Shown: positions 1 to 7,429 of the stretch, one piece after another
Position numbering within the stretch: position 1 is the first letter of the stretch
Layout of the letters: every line of letters begins with the position of its first letter
Assembly (NCBI GenBank): GCA_946620035.1
Contig: CAMOMX010000016.1
Location: 1 to 31,257, forward strand
Length of the DNA stretch: 31,257 bases
Direction: 5' to 3'
Source: CAG-791 sp003447895
Lineage (GTDB): Bacteria; Bacillota; Clostridia; Lachnospirales; Lachnospiraceae
Translations under genes and position numbers: made by a program
The notes under the pieces: model-generated
Seen by the model: the letters and a program-made list of their open reading frames with translations, nothing else
Databases searched by the model: none
Told to the model about the DNA's origin: nothing

Positions 1-164
1 CATCAAACAGATTTTCGTCGGAACCGGCGTCAGTTCTCGAGACTCCGACGAAATGTTAATATTAGCAAGTTTCGGTGGGATACCACCAAGATTGTCGTTA
101 AATGGAGTTTCGTCGTAGCTCTCTCAGGCTCCGACCCCACCGGACATCAGGACTTTCCGGTGGC
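1..164. other. Gene-free segment with three inverted repeats
   Basis: I find no convincing gene here. There are three potential stem-loops: arms TTTCGTCGGA (13-22) and TCCGACGAAA (44-53); GGTGG-GATA-CCACC near 75-88; and CCACCGGA (about 138-145) with TCCGGTGG (156-163). The word TTCGTCG or its complement occurs three times. The segment lies downstream of the minus-strand membrane protein gene, so it may be the 3' flank of a gene outside the window or a small structured RNA. The sequence does not decide between these. Confidence 0.35.
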
Positions 165-195
165 AAAAAAAGACTGCCGCATACCTGCGGCAGTC
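165..195 (-). terminator. Rho-independent terminator of the PfoR-like gene
   Basis: A perfect 9-bp stem, GACTGCCGC (172-180) with GCGGCAGTC (187-195), has a 6-base loop. On the minus strand it is followed by seven T residues (165-171). It lies 67 bases after the stop codon of the minus-strand membrane protein gene and points in the same direction. Confidence 0.85.
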
Positions 196-261
196 AGATA
201 CGAGCATATTTTCGAACGCCATTGCCGAAGCCGACGATCACTCTGCCCGTATCCAGGTATA

Positions 262-1347
262 TCACTGCAGTTTCAGATCGCCGTCTTTGATCCAGCCGGC
301 TTTCCGGAAGGGGATGGCGATCAGGGGCGTCAGGACCGCGGGAAGGACAAAGGAGATCAGGATCAGGCCGATCCAGTCCATTGCGGTGATGGCGCTCTTT
401 GTGCCGGCGGCGACGTCGGCCACCCAGCCTGCGTAGACACCGATCTGGCCGACCAGTCCGCAGGTACCCATGCCGGACGCGACGGCGCTGGCGGGATCGT
501 TCATCATGAGGTGGAACACGCAGGTCGCGATGGGACCTGTGATCGCCGAGGTGATGATGGGAGGAAGCCAGATTTTGGGATTTTTGACAATGTTGCCCAT
601 CTGCAGCATGGATGTTCCGATTCCCTGGGAGACGAGGCCGCCCCATTTGTTTTCCTTAAAGGACATGACGGCAAATCCGACCATCTGCGCGCAGCAGCCT
701 GCAACGGCGGCGCCGCCCGCAAGACCGGTGAGGCCAAGTGCCGCACAGATCGCTGCGGAGGAGATGGGGAGAGTCAGGGCCATGCCGATGATCACGGAGA
801 CCACGATTCCCATGAGGAAGGGCTGCAGGTCCGTTGCCCACATGATGATGGAACCTACGCTGGAGGCAGCCGTGCCGATGGCGGGAGCGATCAGGGCGGC
901 AAGTCCTACGCCGACGAGAATGGTGACCAGCGGAGTCACAAGGATGTCGACTTTGGTCTCCTTGGAGATCGCTTTTCCGCATTCGGCGGCGATAACGGCG
1001 ATAAAGAGAACGGCGAGCGGTCCGCCGGCTCCGCTTCCGCCGCTGAGCGTCGTACTTCCCAGCGCGTTTGCGGCATGACCTACCGTCGCGAGGGAGAACA
1101 GGACGAGGGGCGGCGCCTGAAGCGCATATCCGATCGCAACTGCCATGGCGGCGCCGCTCATCGAGGAGGCGTATCCGCCGCACGCGGACAAAGCCGGAAT
1201 GTGGAGCTGCGTTCCGAGTGTGTTGAGGATCGTGCCGATGAGGAGGGAGGCGAACAGACCCTGCGCCATAGCGCCTAGCGCGTCAATTCCGTAGCGCTTT
1301 GCCGAGATCTCAATGTTCTTTTTTTTCAGAAAGTCTTTCAGATTCAT
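262..1347 (-). CDS. PTS_EIIC_2 / PfoR-family membrane protein
   Basis: A 361-residue, very hydrophobic protein with roughly nine or ten membrane segments and many small-residue (Gly/Ala/Ser) helices. It resembles the PTS_EIIC_2 family, which includes proteins annotated as PfoR, the perfringolysin O regulator of Clostridium perfringens. It has no EIIA or EIIB phosphotransfer domain, so it is an isolated IIC-like permease and its substrate cannot be read from the sequence. The Met-Asn-Leu-Lys start fits the family length. The gene follows niaR on the same strand but has its own promoter and a palindromic operator (1419-1430), and ends in a clear terminator. I infer that niacin or NAD status may control it. 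The family call is fairly secure; the transported solute is unknown. Confidence 0.8.
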   Translation of the reverse strand: MNLKDFLKKKNIEISAKRYGIDALGAMAQGLFASLLIGTILNTLGTQLHIPALSACGGYASSMSGAAMAVAIGYALQAPPLVLFSLATVGHAANALGSTTLSGGSGAGGPLAVLFIAVIAAECGKAISKETKVDILVTPLVTILVGVGLAALIAPAIGTAASSVGSIIMWATDLQPFLMGIVVSVIIGMALTLPISSAAICAALGLTGLAGGAAVAGCCAQMVGFAVMSFKENKWGGLVSQGIGTSMLQMGNIVKNPKIWLPPIITSAITGPIATCVFHLMMNDPASAVASGMGTCGLVGQIGVYAGWVADVAAGTKSAITAMDWIGLILISFVLPAVLTPLIAIPFRKAGWIKDGDLKLQ

Positions 1348-1418
1348 GATCGTTTTCCTTTCAGTCCGGGACCTGTCAGCCGGGACTTTTGTAAAGGTGT
1401 AAAGAAAGAGGGTGACAG

Positions 1419-1430
1419 GTGTCTTGACAC
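1419..1430 (-). promoter_or_regulatory. Candidate NiaR operator
   Basis: The perfect 12-base palindrome GTGTCTTGACAC lies just downstream of the -10 box of the minus-strand promoter, so it would overlap the transcription start. The flanks extend the symmetry partly (ACAG before the left arm). From memory, Firmicute NiaR boxes have a TGTC/GACA palindromic core, and niaR is the next gene upstream. The site assignment is inferred from motif and context. Confidence 0.6.
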
Positions 1431-1438
1431 ATCCTGAG

Positions 1439-1468
1439 TATTATTGATGAAAGACAGAAGTTTGTCAA
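1439..1468 (-). promoter_or_regulatory. Sigma-A-type promoter of the PfoR-like gene
   Basis: On the minus strand a perfect -35 TTGACA (1463-1468) is followed by an A/T-rich -10 region, read either as AATAAT at 17-base spacing or TAATAC at 19. The palindrome at 1419-1430 lies about 9-20 bases beyond the -10, where a repressor would block initiation. Confidence 0.6.
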
Positions 1469-1481
1469 TACATAAGGCCCC

Positions 1482-1991
1482 TTACTCATACAAAAATCCG
1501 CGCGCCCGGAGCTCGTCCGTGACCCTTTTATAAGCCGTCTCATCGGGGCAGACGACGGTGTGCAGATGGACGCCGCCTGTGAGCCCGCAGAGGGGAGCGG
1601 CCTCCGATTTTTCTACCTTTTTCAGAAATTCCGAGATGTCATAGCGGGTGGAGGCATTGAGCTGCCCGACCAGCTGCCCGTAGACGGGGTGTTCCACGAT
1701 CACATCCAGGATCGTGCAGCCGTTGTCCACCAGGATCTCCATCTCCTCCTTCATTTCCTGTGCCTTATGGCGGCAGGGGATCCTGCGGACCAGGCCGGTC
1801 TTTTTCTGAGCGAGGATATATCCGCGCGGCGTTGCGATGATCTCTATTCCCGAGGCGCGAAGAAGCGCGATATCTCCGACGATGATCTGCCGGCTCACGC
1901 CGTAATTTTCCGCCAGTCTCCCTGCGGATATGGCGGAGGCTGCTTTTTCAAGGTCCTTTAGGATATTCGCGCGTCTTACTTCAGCATTCAT
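1482..1991 (-). CDS. niaR: NiaR-type niacin-responsive repressor (3H domain)
   Basis: A 169-residue protein with an N-terminal winged HTH (residues about 6-55, with the recognition-helix region YGVSRQIIVGDIALLRASG) and a C-terminal 3H domain (about 75-165). His75, Glu83, His142 and His144 have the spacing of the metal-binding residues recalled for the Thermotoga homologue TM1602. The family represses NAD biosynthesis, salvage or niacin uptake genes when niacin is plentiful. The open frame extends upstream to about 2432, but I chose the ATG at 1991: family homology begins there and the sequence upstream shows AGGAG ten bases before it. The gene lies just upstream of the PfoR-like gene, whose promoter carries a matching palindrome. 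Confidence 0.9.
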   Translation of the reverse strand: MNAEVRRANILKDLEKAASAISAGRLAENYGVSRQIIVGDIALLRASGIEIIATPRGYILAQKKTGLVRRIPCRHKAQEMKEEMEILVDNGCTILDVIVEHPVYGQLVGQLNASTRYDISEFLKKVEKSEAAPLCGLTGGVHLHTVVCPDETAYKRVTDELRARGFLYE

Positions 1992-2082
1992 CTCTTTTTT
2001 CTCCTGTTCTGCAGGGGCCGGACCCCGCAATGGCTCTGAAAGGGAAGGCCTGCCGGTATGGCCGGCCTGCCCGATACTCCCT

Positions 2083-2110
2083 ATTATAACGTCTGCGAAA
2101 GGGAAGTGAA
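2083..2110 (-). promoter_or_regulatory. Probable niaR promoter
   Basis: On the minus strand a perfect -10 TATAAT (2083-2088) has an imperfect -35 TTCACT (2105-2110) at 16-base spacing. It lies about 90 bases upstream of the niaR start. A short GCCGG/CCGGC hairpin (2051-2065) would be in the 5' UTR. I see no copy of the GTGTC/GACAC palindrome here, so autoregulation is not evident. Confidence 0.5.
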
Positions 2111-2186
2111 CAGGAGATTCCTCTCCAGCACTCCCGCAAAACGGCAAAATACCGCCTTTTTGGGCAGTTTCACGGCAAAATCCGTC

Positions 2187-2215
2187 TTCTTTTTCAGATA
2201 CCCCTGCGTTATAAT
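2187..2215 (+). promoter_or_regulatory. Possible promoter of the lipoprotein/two-component operon
   Basis: A perfect -10 TATAAT (2210-2215) has only a weak -35 (TTCTTT, 2187-2192) at 17-base spacing. It lies about 95 bases upstream of the lipoprotein start, in the 319-base divergent gap after niaR (1992-2310). A poor -35 fits activator dependence, possibly by the operon's own response regulator; that is inference. Confidence 0.45.
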
Positions 2216-2310
2216 AAATTGGATATTGTTCGTGTTGCCGCGGCGTCAGGTTTTTGGCGGAGCGGAGAGAATAAAAAAGAATACATTTATCAAAGAGCGA
2301 GGAATCATTT

Positions 2311-3459
2311 ATGAACAAGAGACTGACAGCTGTCCTTCTGTGCTGCGTGTTGCTGGCGGTGACGGCATGCGGGGGCAAGGAGAAGGAGAAAGAGAGCAGC
2401 GAGGAAAAAGAGCAGGCTGCCGAGGCCGTCACAACGGAGGTTCAGGCAGTAGAGAAGTACAAGCCGGCTGTACACGAAGAGGGCAAATATTATGTCGGCA
2501 TCGTGCAGCAGGCGGATCACGAGGCGCTCAACAAGGTCTATGAGGGATTCAGGGACCAGCTGAGTGACCTTATGGGCGACGAAGTGGAGATCGACTATCA
2601 GGTCTCTGACGGCACGAAAGAGAAAAGTGATGTGATCATCGACCATTTCCTGCAGGACAAGGATGATCTGATCATGGCCGCCGGCACGAACGCGCTCAGG
2701 TGCGCCGTTGCCGCTACGACAGATGTCCCGATCGTGGGAACTGCCGTGACCGATTATATTATTGCCGGCGGGGTCAGCTCTGTCGGAGAGCCCGGCGGCA
2801 ATGTGACCGGAGTCAGCGATCTTCCTCCCATGGTGACGCAGAGGGATCTTCTCGTACAGCTCAATTCCGACGGAGGGCAGATCGGCATTCTTTACAGCGG
2901 TGAAGAGGCCAACTCGGAATTCCAGTGCAGGCTCATGGAGAAATATCTCGATGAGGACGGACACGAGTGGAAGGAGTACGTCTTTGCCGGAAGCGAGGAC
3001 ATGGAAGAGGTGATCAAAAAGGCCTGCAGCGAGAGCAGCGTTCTCTATCTTCCCACCGATAACGTTCTTGCGGTGAATATGGAAACCGTGAACAAATACG
3101 CGGTGGAAAACGGAACCAGGGTGTTCACCTCGGACGGCGGCATGTGCAAGAAGGGCGGACTTGTCTCCTACGGCGTAGATTATTATGAGATCGGCGTCGA
3201 GGCGGCAAACATGGCCCATGAGATCCTTGTCTACGGCAATATGGAATACGACGAGGACGACGAGGAGGCGGACGAGGACCGCGGAGATCCGGCCAAAATA
3301 GCGATCGAGCGGCTGTCGGAAACAGCTTCCGCCTGGTACAATCCGGTGGTTGCCGAAGCAATCGGATGGACTCCCACAGATACCTATTCGGAACTGGATG
3401 TAGAGAGACCCGGAGCGGAGGAGACGGATGCGTCCGAAGCAAATACCGGGACGGAATGA
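2311..3459 (+). CDS. ABC_sub_bind-family substrate-binding lipoprotein
   Basis: A 382-residue exported lipoprotein. Residues 1-20 form a lipoprotein signal ending in VTAC, with Cys20 as the lipidation site, followed by a charged Lys/Glu linker. Residues about 48-355 resemble the ABC_sub_bind/TrpX-like periplasmic-binding fold (motifs YYVGIVQQADHEALNKVYEGF, PIVGTAVTDY, NVTGVSD, RVFTSDGGMCKKG, GLVSYGVDYYEIG). A very acidic stretch (about residues 312-327) interrupts the C-terminal lobe, and the last 25 residues are a low-complexity tail. No permease or ATPase gene is nearby; the next genes, 9 and then 17 bases apart, are a response regulator and a sensor kinase. It could feed a transporter encoded elsewhere or present ligand to the kinase. 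The ligand cannot be told from the sequence. The start has GAGCGAGGA eight bases upstream. Confidence 0.85.
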   Translation: MNKRLTAVLLCCVLLAVTACGGKEKEKESSEEKEQAAEAVTTEVQAVEKYKPAVHEEGKYYVGIVQQADHEALNKVYEGFRDQLSDLMGDEVEIDYQVSDGTKEKSDVIIDHFLQDKDDLIMAAGTNALRCAVAATTDVPIVGTAVTDYIIAGGVSSVGEPGGNVTGVSDLPPMVTQRDLLVQLNSDGGQIGILYSGEEANSEFQCRLMEKYLDEDGHEWKEYVFAGSEDMEEVIKKACSESSVLYLPTDNVLAVNMETVNKYAVENGTRVFTSDGGMCKKGGLVSYGVDYYEIGVEAANMAHEILVYGNMEYDEDDEEADEDRGDPAKIAIERLSETASAWYNPVVAEAIGWTPTDTYSELDVERPGAEETDASEANTGTE

Positions 3460-3468
3460 GGAACTTAG

Positions 3469-4137
3469 ATGAAACTTTTATTGGCGGAAGACGAGCCGGC
3501 TATGGCGGAAGCCGTGACGGATATACTGGAGTATCACCGCTATCAGGTCGATGTGGTCTATGACGGCCTGAGCGCCCTGGATTACATTCAGGTGGGGGAG
3601 TACGACGGAATCATCATGGACATCATGATGCCGGGAATGAGCGGCCTCGAGGTCCTGTCCAGGATCCGGAAAGAGGGATGCCGGACGCCGGTGCTCCTTC
3701 TTACGGCCAAGTCCCAGGTGGAAGACCGGATCGAGGGACTCGATGCCGGCGCGGACGACTACCTGCCCAAACCGTTTGCCATGGGCGAGCTTTTGGCGAG
3801 GATCCGGGCCATGCTGAGGCGAAGGGAGGAGTACAGGCCGGACGTCATTGAGTTCGGGGACCTGAGCCTTGACAGCGGAAGTTCGGTCCTTCAGTGCGGG
3901 GACCGGAAGGTGGTCCTTCCCAAGATCGAGTACCGGATGATGGAAGCGCTGATGGTCAATCACGGGATCTACCTCTCCTCGGAGGACCTTTTGGAAAAGG
4001 TCTGGGGCTATGACTCGGATGCGGACCTGGGCGCTGTCTGGGTTTATATTTCTTATCTGAGAAAGAGGATCGCGTCAGTGGGGTCGGCGGTCAGGATCAC
4101 GGCCAAGAGAAATATCGGATACACGCTGACCGTCTGA
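3469..4137 (+). CDS. OmpR/PhoB-family response regulator
   Basis: A 222-residue two-component regulator. The receiver domain (1-118) shows the acidic pair Glu7/Asp8, the phosphoacceptor Asp51 in IIMDIMMPG, Thr79 and Lys101 in the LPKPF loop. The C-terminal winged-helix DNA-binding domain (about 128-222) ends in the usual RNIGYTL hairpin. The gene starts 9 bases after the lipoprotein gene and ends 17 bases before the kinase, so all three are probably co-transcribed. Its targets are unknown; autoregulation of the operon is a reasonable guess. Confidence 0.93.
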   Translation: MKLLLAEDEPAMAEAVTDILEYHRYQVDVVYDGLSALDYIQVGEYDGIIMDIMMPGMSGLEVLSRIRKEGCRTPVLLLTAKSQVEDRIEGLDAGADDYLPKPFAMGELLARIRAMLRRREEYRPDVIEFGDLSLDSGSSVLQCGDRKVVLPKIEYRMMEALMVNHGIYLSSEDLLEKVWGYDSDADLGAVWVYISYLRKRIASVGSAVRITAKRNIGYTLTV

Positions 4138-4154
4138 CAACCGGTGGATATACA

Positions 4155-5531
4155 ATGATCGGAACGCTTCAGAAAAGATTTGTAAAAACGGCGATGACTG
4201 CGATCACAGTCCTGCTGCTTGTCATAGCGCTTGCGACCGGAGGGCTCTACCTGTTCCGGGTCTACAGCGACGTGCGCTGGATGGCGGGAATGCTCGCGGA
4301 TCACGGGGGACTTCCCCAGCCGGGAGAAGAGGAAATGCTGCACCCGAAGGGGACGGAGCATGCTTACGACAACGGAAGCGGAGAGACGCTGTCTGACGGG
4401 GAGAGCCCGGCTGAGAGAGGGGACCGCGAGGAAAGCGGGCCGCTGCCGGAAGGAGAGAATGCATTTGAGGACGACTTTGCAAAGCACGGCTTTTTCCGGG
4501 GAGAGAAGAGAATCTCGGCGGACAATGCGCTGTCCTACAGGTTCTTTCTGGTGCGGCTTTCCGCGGACGGAGAAGTGGAGTCGGCGGATGTCACCCGGAT
4601 CTATTCCGTGACGGAAGAGGATGCCGGGAGCTACGCGAAGGAGGCCCTCGGGACAGGCCGGACGTCAGGCCTGAAGGAGAGATTTTACTATTATATCCAG
4701 AAGACCGACAGCGGGAGTACGGCGGTATTTATCGATGTCTCCGCCCAGACGGGTTCGGTTCTGTCCGTCTTTGGGATCTCTTTGATCATTGCGGTTGTCT
4801 GCTGGATCCTCATGTTTCTTCTTGTGAGCCTTCTGTCCAAAAAGGCGATCGCGCCCATTGCGGAGAATATGATCCGTCAGAAGCAGTTTGTCACCAACGC
4901 GGGGCATGAACTGAAGACGCCGCTCGCCATTATACTGGCCAATACGGAGGCACTGGAACTGTTCAACGGGGAGTCCAAGTGGACAGTCAACATCAAGTCG
5001 CAGGTAAAGAGACTGAACGGACTGATGCAGAACCTTCTGACACTGTCCAGGATGGATGAAGCGGATATCCATCTTCCTATGACGGAGATTGACCTGGCGG
5101 ACCTGATCGGCAGGTCAGCGGCGGACTTCGAGGAGCCGGCGCGCGGCAAAAAGATCGAATTTTGCCGCGAGATTCCGCCCCTGAAGGTGAGAGGAAACCG
5201 GGAGAGCCTTTCGCAGCTGTTCGGGATCCTGTTTGACAATGCCGTCAAATACACACCTGAGGGAGGAAAGATCGGTATATCGGCGCGCCGCGAAGGCGGC
5301 CGCGTGCTTGTGGAACAGAGAAACAGCATTGAGCCCGGAAGCGCCATAGAGGATCCGAACCGGCTGTTTGACAGGTTCTACAGGAGCGATGAGGCGAGGA
5401 CGCAGAAAAGCGGAGGATACGGGATCGGCCTCAGCGCCGCGAAGGCGATCGCGGCAGCTAACAGAGCCGATTTAACGGCTTATTACGCAGACAAAGAAAC
5501 CATTGTGTTTGCGGTTAAATTAATGATATAA
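4155..5531 (+). CDS. Membrane sensor histidine kinase
   Basis: A 458-residue kinase with a first membrane helix at about 12-36, an extracellular region of about 165 residues whose first half is a charged low-complexity stretch (56-107), and a second helix at about 204-227. The dimerisation/phosphoacceptor helix carries His251 in NAGHELKTPLA. The catalytic domain has the N box with Asn362 in LFDNAVKYT, the DRFYRSDEART segment, and the G2 box GGYGIGLS (420-427). The classical G1 box DxGxG is not evident; the equivalent place reads VEQRNSIEPGSAIED, a variation I believe is common in clostridial kinases. No HAMP domain is obvious. It is the natural partner of the regulator upstream, and its extracellular domain may contact the lipoprotein encoded first in the operon. 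Confidence 0.92.
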   Translation: MIGTLQKRFVKTAMTAITVLLLVIALATGGLYLFRVYSDVRWMAGMLADHGGLPQPGEEEMLHPKGTEHAYDNGSGETLSDGESPAERGDREESGPLPEGENAFEDDFAKHGFFRGEKRISADNALSYRFFLVRLSADGEVESADVTRIYSVTEEDAGSYAKEALGTGRTSGLKERFYYYIQKTDSGSTAVFIDVSAQTGSVLSVFGISLIIAVVCWILMFLLVSLLSKKAIAPIAENMIRQKQFVTNAGHELKTPLAIILANTEALELFNGESKWTVNIKSQVKRLNGLMQNLLTLSRMDEADIHLPMTEIDLADLIGRSAADFEEPARGKKIEFCREIPPLKVRGNRESLSQLFGILFDNAVKYTPEGGKIGISARREGGRVLVEQRNSIEPGSAIEDPNRLFDRFYRSDEARTQKSGGYGIGLSAAKAIAAANRADLTAYYADKETIVFAVKLMI

Positions 5532-5532
5532 T
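5503..5532 (+). promoter_or_regulatory. Possible promoter of the HTH-glf unit
   Basis: A perfect -10 TATAAT (5527-5532) overlaps the stop codon of the kinase gene. The -35 candidate TTGTGT (5503-5508) is 18 bases upstream and matches consensus at only three positions, so the promoter may be weak. Confidence 0.45.
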
Positions 5533-5538
5533 GATATG

Positions 5539-5558
5539 CTATCGGATTATTCCAATAG
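5539..5558. promoter_or_regulatory. Imperfect palindrome, possible HTH-regulator operator
   Basis: CTATCGGATT (5539-5548) is matched by the inverted ATTCCAATAG (5549-5558), with eight of ten positions symmetric. It lies immediately after the putative -10 box and upstream of a small HTH regulator, so it could be an autoregulatory operator. This is inferred from position and symmetry only. Confidence 0.35.
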
Positions 5559-5666
5559 TATTTCAGGTTAGATGACTTATTCAAACGGAAACAGGAATAT
5601 CACCGGGAGATAAGTGTCTGAGACTTTATGACTAGTTTTGAGTTGCAGGAAATGGAGGTTTCAGAA

Positions 5667-6017
5667 ATGGACAGTAAGATGAAGGCAGAAATCCTGAAGA
5701 AAGTTATTTTATCGAGGTATAAGAGTATCCGTCAGTTCGCGGTAGAAATGAATATACCCTACAGTACCCTGATTACCGCTCTGGAGAGAGGCGTTGACGG
5801 AATGGCATATAATACAGTGATCCGGATCTGTGAAGCGCTGTCACTGAACCCGTTGGACTTTACGCCGCTTGAAGAGGGAAACAGCCTTTCATCGCAGATC
5901 TCGACGCGACGCGTCATGGATAAATACTGGAAGCTCAACAAAACGGGCAGAAAAAAGGTGCTGGATATTCTGGAGGATTATACAAAGATTCCCGAATACA
6001 AGGCTGAGGAACCGTAA
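5667..6017 (+). CDS. Small XRE-like HTH regulator
   Basis: A 116-residue protein with a Cro/CI-type helix-turn-helix in its first half (about residues 8-65: YKSIRQFAVEMNIPYSTLITALERG, then NTVIRICEALSLNPLDF). The C-terminal half (ISTRRVMDKYWKLNKTGRKKVLDILEDYTKIPEYK) looks like the short helical tail of many Firmicute XRE regulators. I chose the ATG at 5667 over the upstream ATG at 5628 because GGAGG (5654-5658) stands eight bases before it. The gene is 33 bases upstream of glf and probably shares its transcript. Its target is unknown; an operator-like palindrome lies about 110 bases upstream. Confidence 0.85.
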   Translation: MDSKMKAEILKKVILSRYKSIRQFAVEMNIPYSTLITALERGVDGMAYNTVIRICEALSLNPLDFTPLEEGNSLSSQISTRRVMDKYWKLNKTGRKKVLDILEDYTKIPEYKAEEP

Positions 6018-6050
6018 CACAAAAATTGATTCGGATAATAAGGGGTTATT

Positions 6051-7211
6051 ATGAAGTTTGATTATCTTATCGTAGGAGCGGGGCTTTACGGAGCTGTCTT
6101 TGCGCGTCAGATGAAAAGGGCGGGAAAGAGCTGCCTTGTGATCGACCGAAGGGACCATCTGGCGGGAAATATTTACACGGAAAGAAAGAACGGGATCAAC
6201 GTGCACCGTTACGGCGCGCACATCTTCCATACTTCCGACAAGGAAGTGTGGCAGTTTGTCCAAGAGCTTGCGGAGTTCAACAATTATATCAACTCCCCGG
6301 TCGCGCGCTATAAGGACGAGCTCTACAATCTTCCTTTTAATATGAATACATTCAGTAAGATGTGGAACATCCAGACTCCGGCCCAGGCGATGGAGATCAT
6401 CGAGCGCCAGAGGAAAGAGGCGGCCGTAGAGAACCCTGCCAACCTCGAGGAGCAGGCGCTGTCGCTGGCGGGAAGAGACGTCTACGTAAAGCTGATCAAA
6501 GGTTATACGGAGAAGCAGTGGGGAAGAGACTGCACAGAGCTCCCTTCCTTTATCATCAAGAGACTCCCCTTCCGCTTCACCTTTGACAATAACTACTTCA
6601 ATGACCCCTATCAGGGAATTCCCAAGGGCGGCTACACGGGCATCGTGGAAAAGCTCCTGGAAGGCATCCCCGTAAAGCTCGGCGCCGACTTTAAGAAGAA
6701 TGTCAGGGAGGTCTCCGACGGGAACGGCAGCACCGTATTTGAGATGGACGGCGACACATTTGAAAAAGTCCTCTACACGGGAATGATCGACGAATTCTTC
6801 GACAGCTGCTACGGACCCCTCGAGTACCGCTCCCTCCGCTTTGAGAACGAGGTGCTGCCCGATGTGGACAACTACCAGGGAAATGCGGTGGTCAATTACA
6901 CGGAGCGCGAAGTGCCCTTCACGCGCATCATCGAGCACAAGTTCTTCGAATTCGGAAAGGATTCCGAGACGGGAGAGCCGGTGAAGGGAACGATCATCAC
7001 AAGGGAGTATCCCGTGACCTGGGAGAAGGGCATGGAACCCTACTATCCTGTCAATAACGAAAAGAACGACGCGATCTATGCAAAATATCGCGCGCTTGCG
7101 CAGGAGAAGAAAAACGTCCTGTTCGGAGGACGGCTCGGACTGTACAAATATTTTGACATGGACAAGGTGATCAGGGCTTCGCTCGATGCGGCGGCTGAGG
7201 AGCTCGGCTGA
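6051..7211 (+). CDS. glf: UDP-galactopyranose mutase
   Basis: A 386-residue flavoenzyme that interconverts UDP-galactopyranose and UDP-galactofuranose, the donor for galactofuranose in surface polysaccharides. The N-terminal FAD-binding Rossmann motif is VGAGLYGAVFA (8-18), followed by the family signatures RRDHLAGNIYTE, HRYGAHIFHT, YTEKQWGRD and, near the C-terminus, FGGRLGLYKYFDMDKVI. Length and motifs are those of a complete cytosolic enzyme. No glycosyltransferase or capsule genes adjoin it, so the polysaccharide it serves must be made by genes elsewhere. It follows the HTH gene by 33 bases; an AAGGGG-type site precedes the start. Confidence 0.95.
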   Translation: MKFDYLIVGAGLYGAVFARQMKRAGKSCLVIDRRDHLAGNIYTERKNGINVHRYGAHIFHTSDKEVWQFVQELAEFNNYINSPVARYKDELYNLPFNMNTFSKMWNIQTPAQAMEIIERQRKEAAVENPANLEEQALSLAGRDVYVKLIKGYTEKQWGRDCTELPSFIIKRLPFRFTFDNNYFNDPYQGIPKGGYTGIVEKLLEGIPVKLGADFKKNVREVSDGNGSTVFEMDGDTFEKVLYTGMIDEFFDSCYGPLEYRSLRFENEVLPDVDNYQGNAVVNYTEREVPFTRIIEHKFFEFGKDSETGEPVKGTIITREYPVTWEKGMEPYYPVNNEKNDAIYAKYRALAQEKKNVLFGGRLGLYKYFDMDKVIRASLDAAAEELG

Positions 7212-7257
7212 CCCGCACCGGATCGGAACTGTTATTTAAGAAGAATGTGAGACGGAC

Positions 7258-7305
7258 CGGTACATCTGCCGCTGCGGAATTCACCCGGAAGCGGCGGGTG
7301 TACCG
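7258..7305 (+). terminator. Long hairpin after glf, probable terminator
   Basis: A 16-base arm (7258-7273) pairs with 7290-7305 with only G-U type deviations, around a 16-base loop. The following T/A-rich run (TTAAAATTCTATT) is not a clean T tract, so termination may be partial. It lies 46 bases after the glf stop and just before the rpmG promoter. Confidence 0.55.
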
Positions 7306-7316
7306 TTAAAATTCTA

Positions 7317-7345
7317 TTGACTATCCATGTCAAGTATGCTACTTT
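7317..7345 (+). promoter_or_regulatory. Probable promoter of the rpmG-secE-nusG unit
   Basis: The -35 TTGACT (7317-7322) and -10 TACTTT (7340-7345) are 17 bases apart. The -10 is imperfect, but the site stands between the glf hairpin and rpmG, where a promoter is expected. The 5' UTR would be about 75 bases. Confidence 0.55.
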
Positions 7346-7429
7346 TATATTCGAGATTGTGACAGGTCTTTTTTTTATGCGCTTAAATGACCTGTTGTTT
7401 ATGGAAAATCCACGCGGAGGTGATTTAAA

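Noticed and set aside
160..1278. A 372-codon plus-strand frame opposite the PfoR-like gene
   Set aside because: Its Gly/Asp/His-rich composition has no domain, and the minus-strand frame encodes an evident membrane protein with promoter and terminator.
1992..2432. N-terminal extension of niaR up to 2432
   Set aside because: The added 147 residues are low-quality sequence, run into the lipoprotein gene on the other strand and lie upstream of the niaR promoter; the ATG at 1991 has a ribosome binding site.
5315..5420. Loss of the G1 (DxGxG) box as evidence of a dead kinase
   Set aside because: The H, N and G2 boxes are intact and I believe this variation is common among clostridial sensor kinases, so I do not call it inactive.
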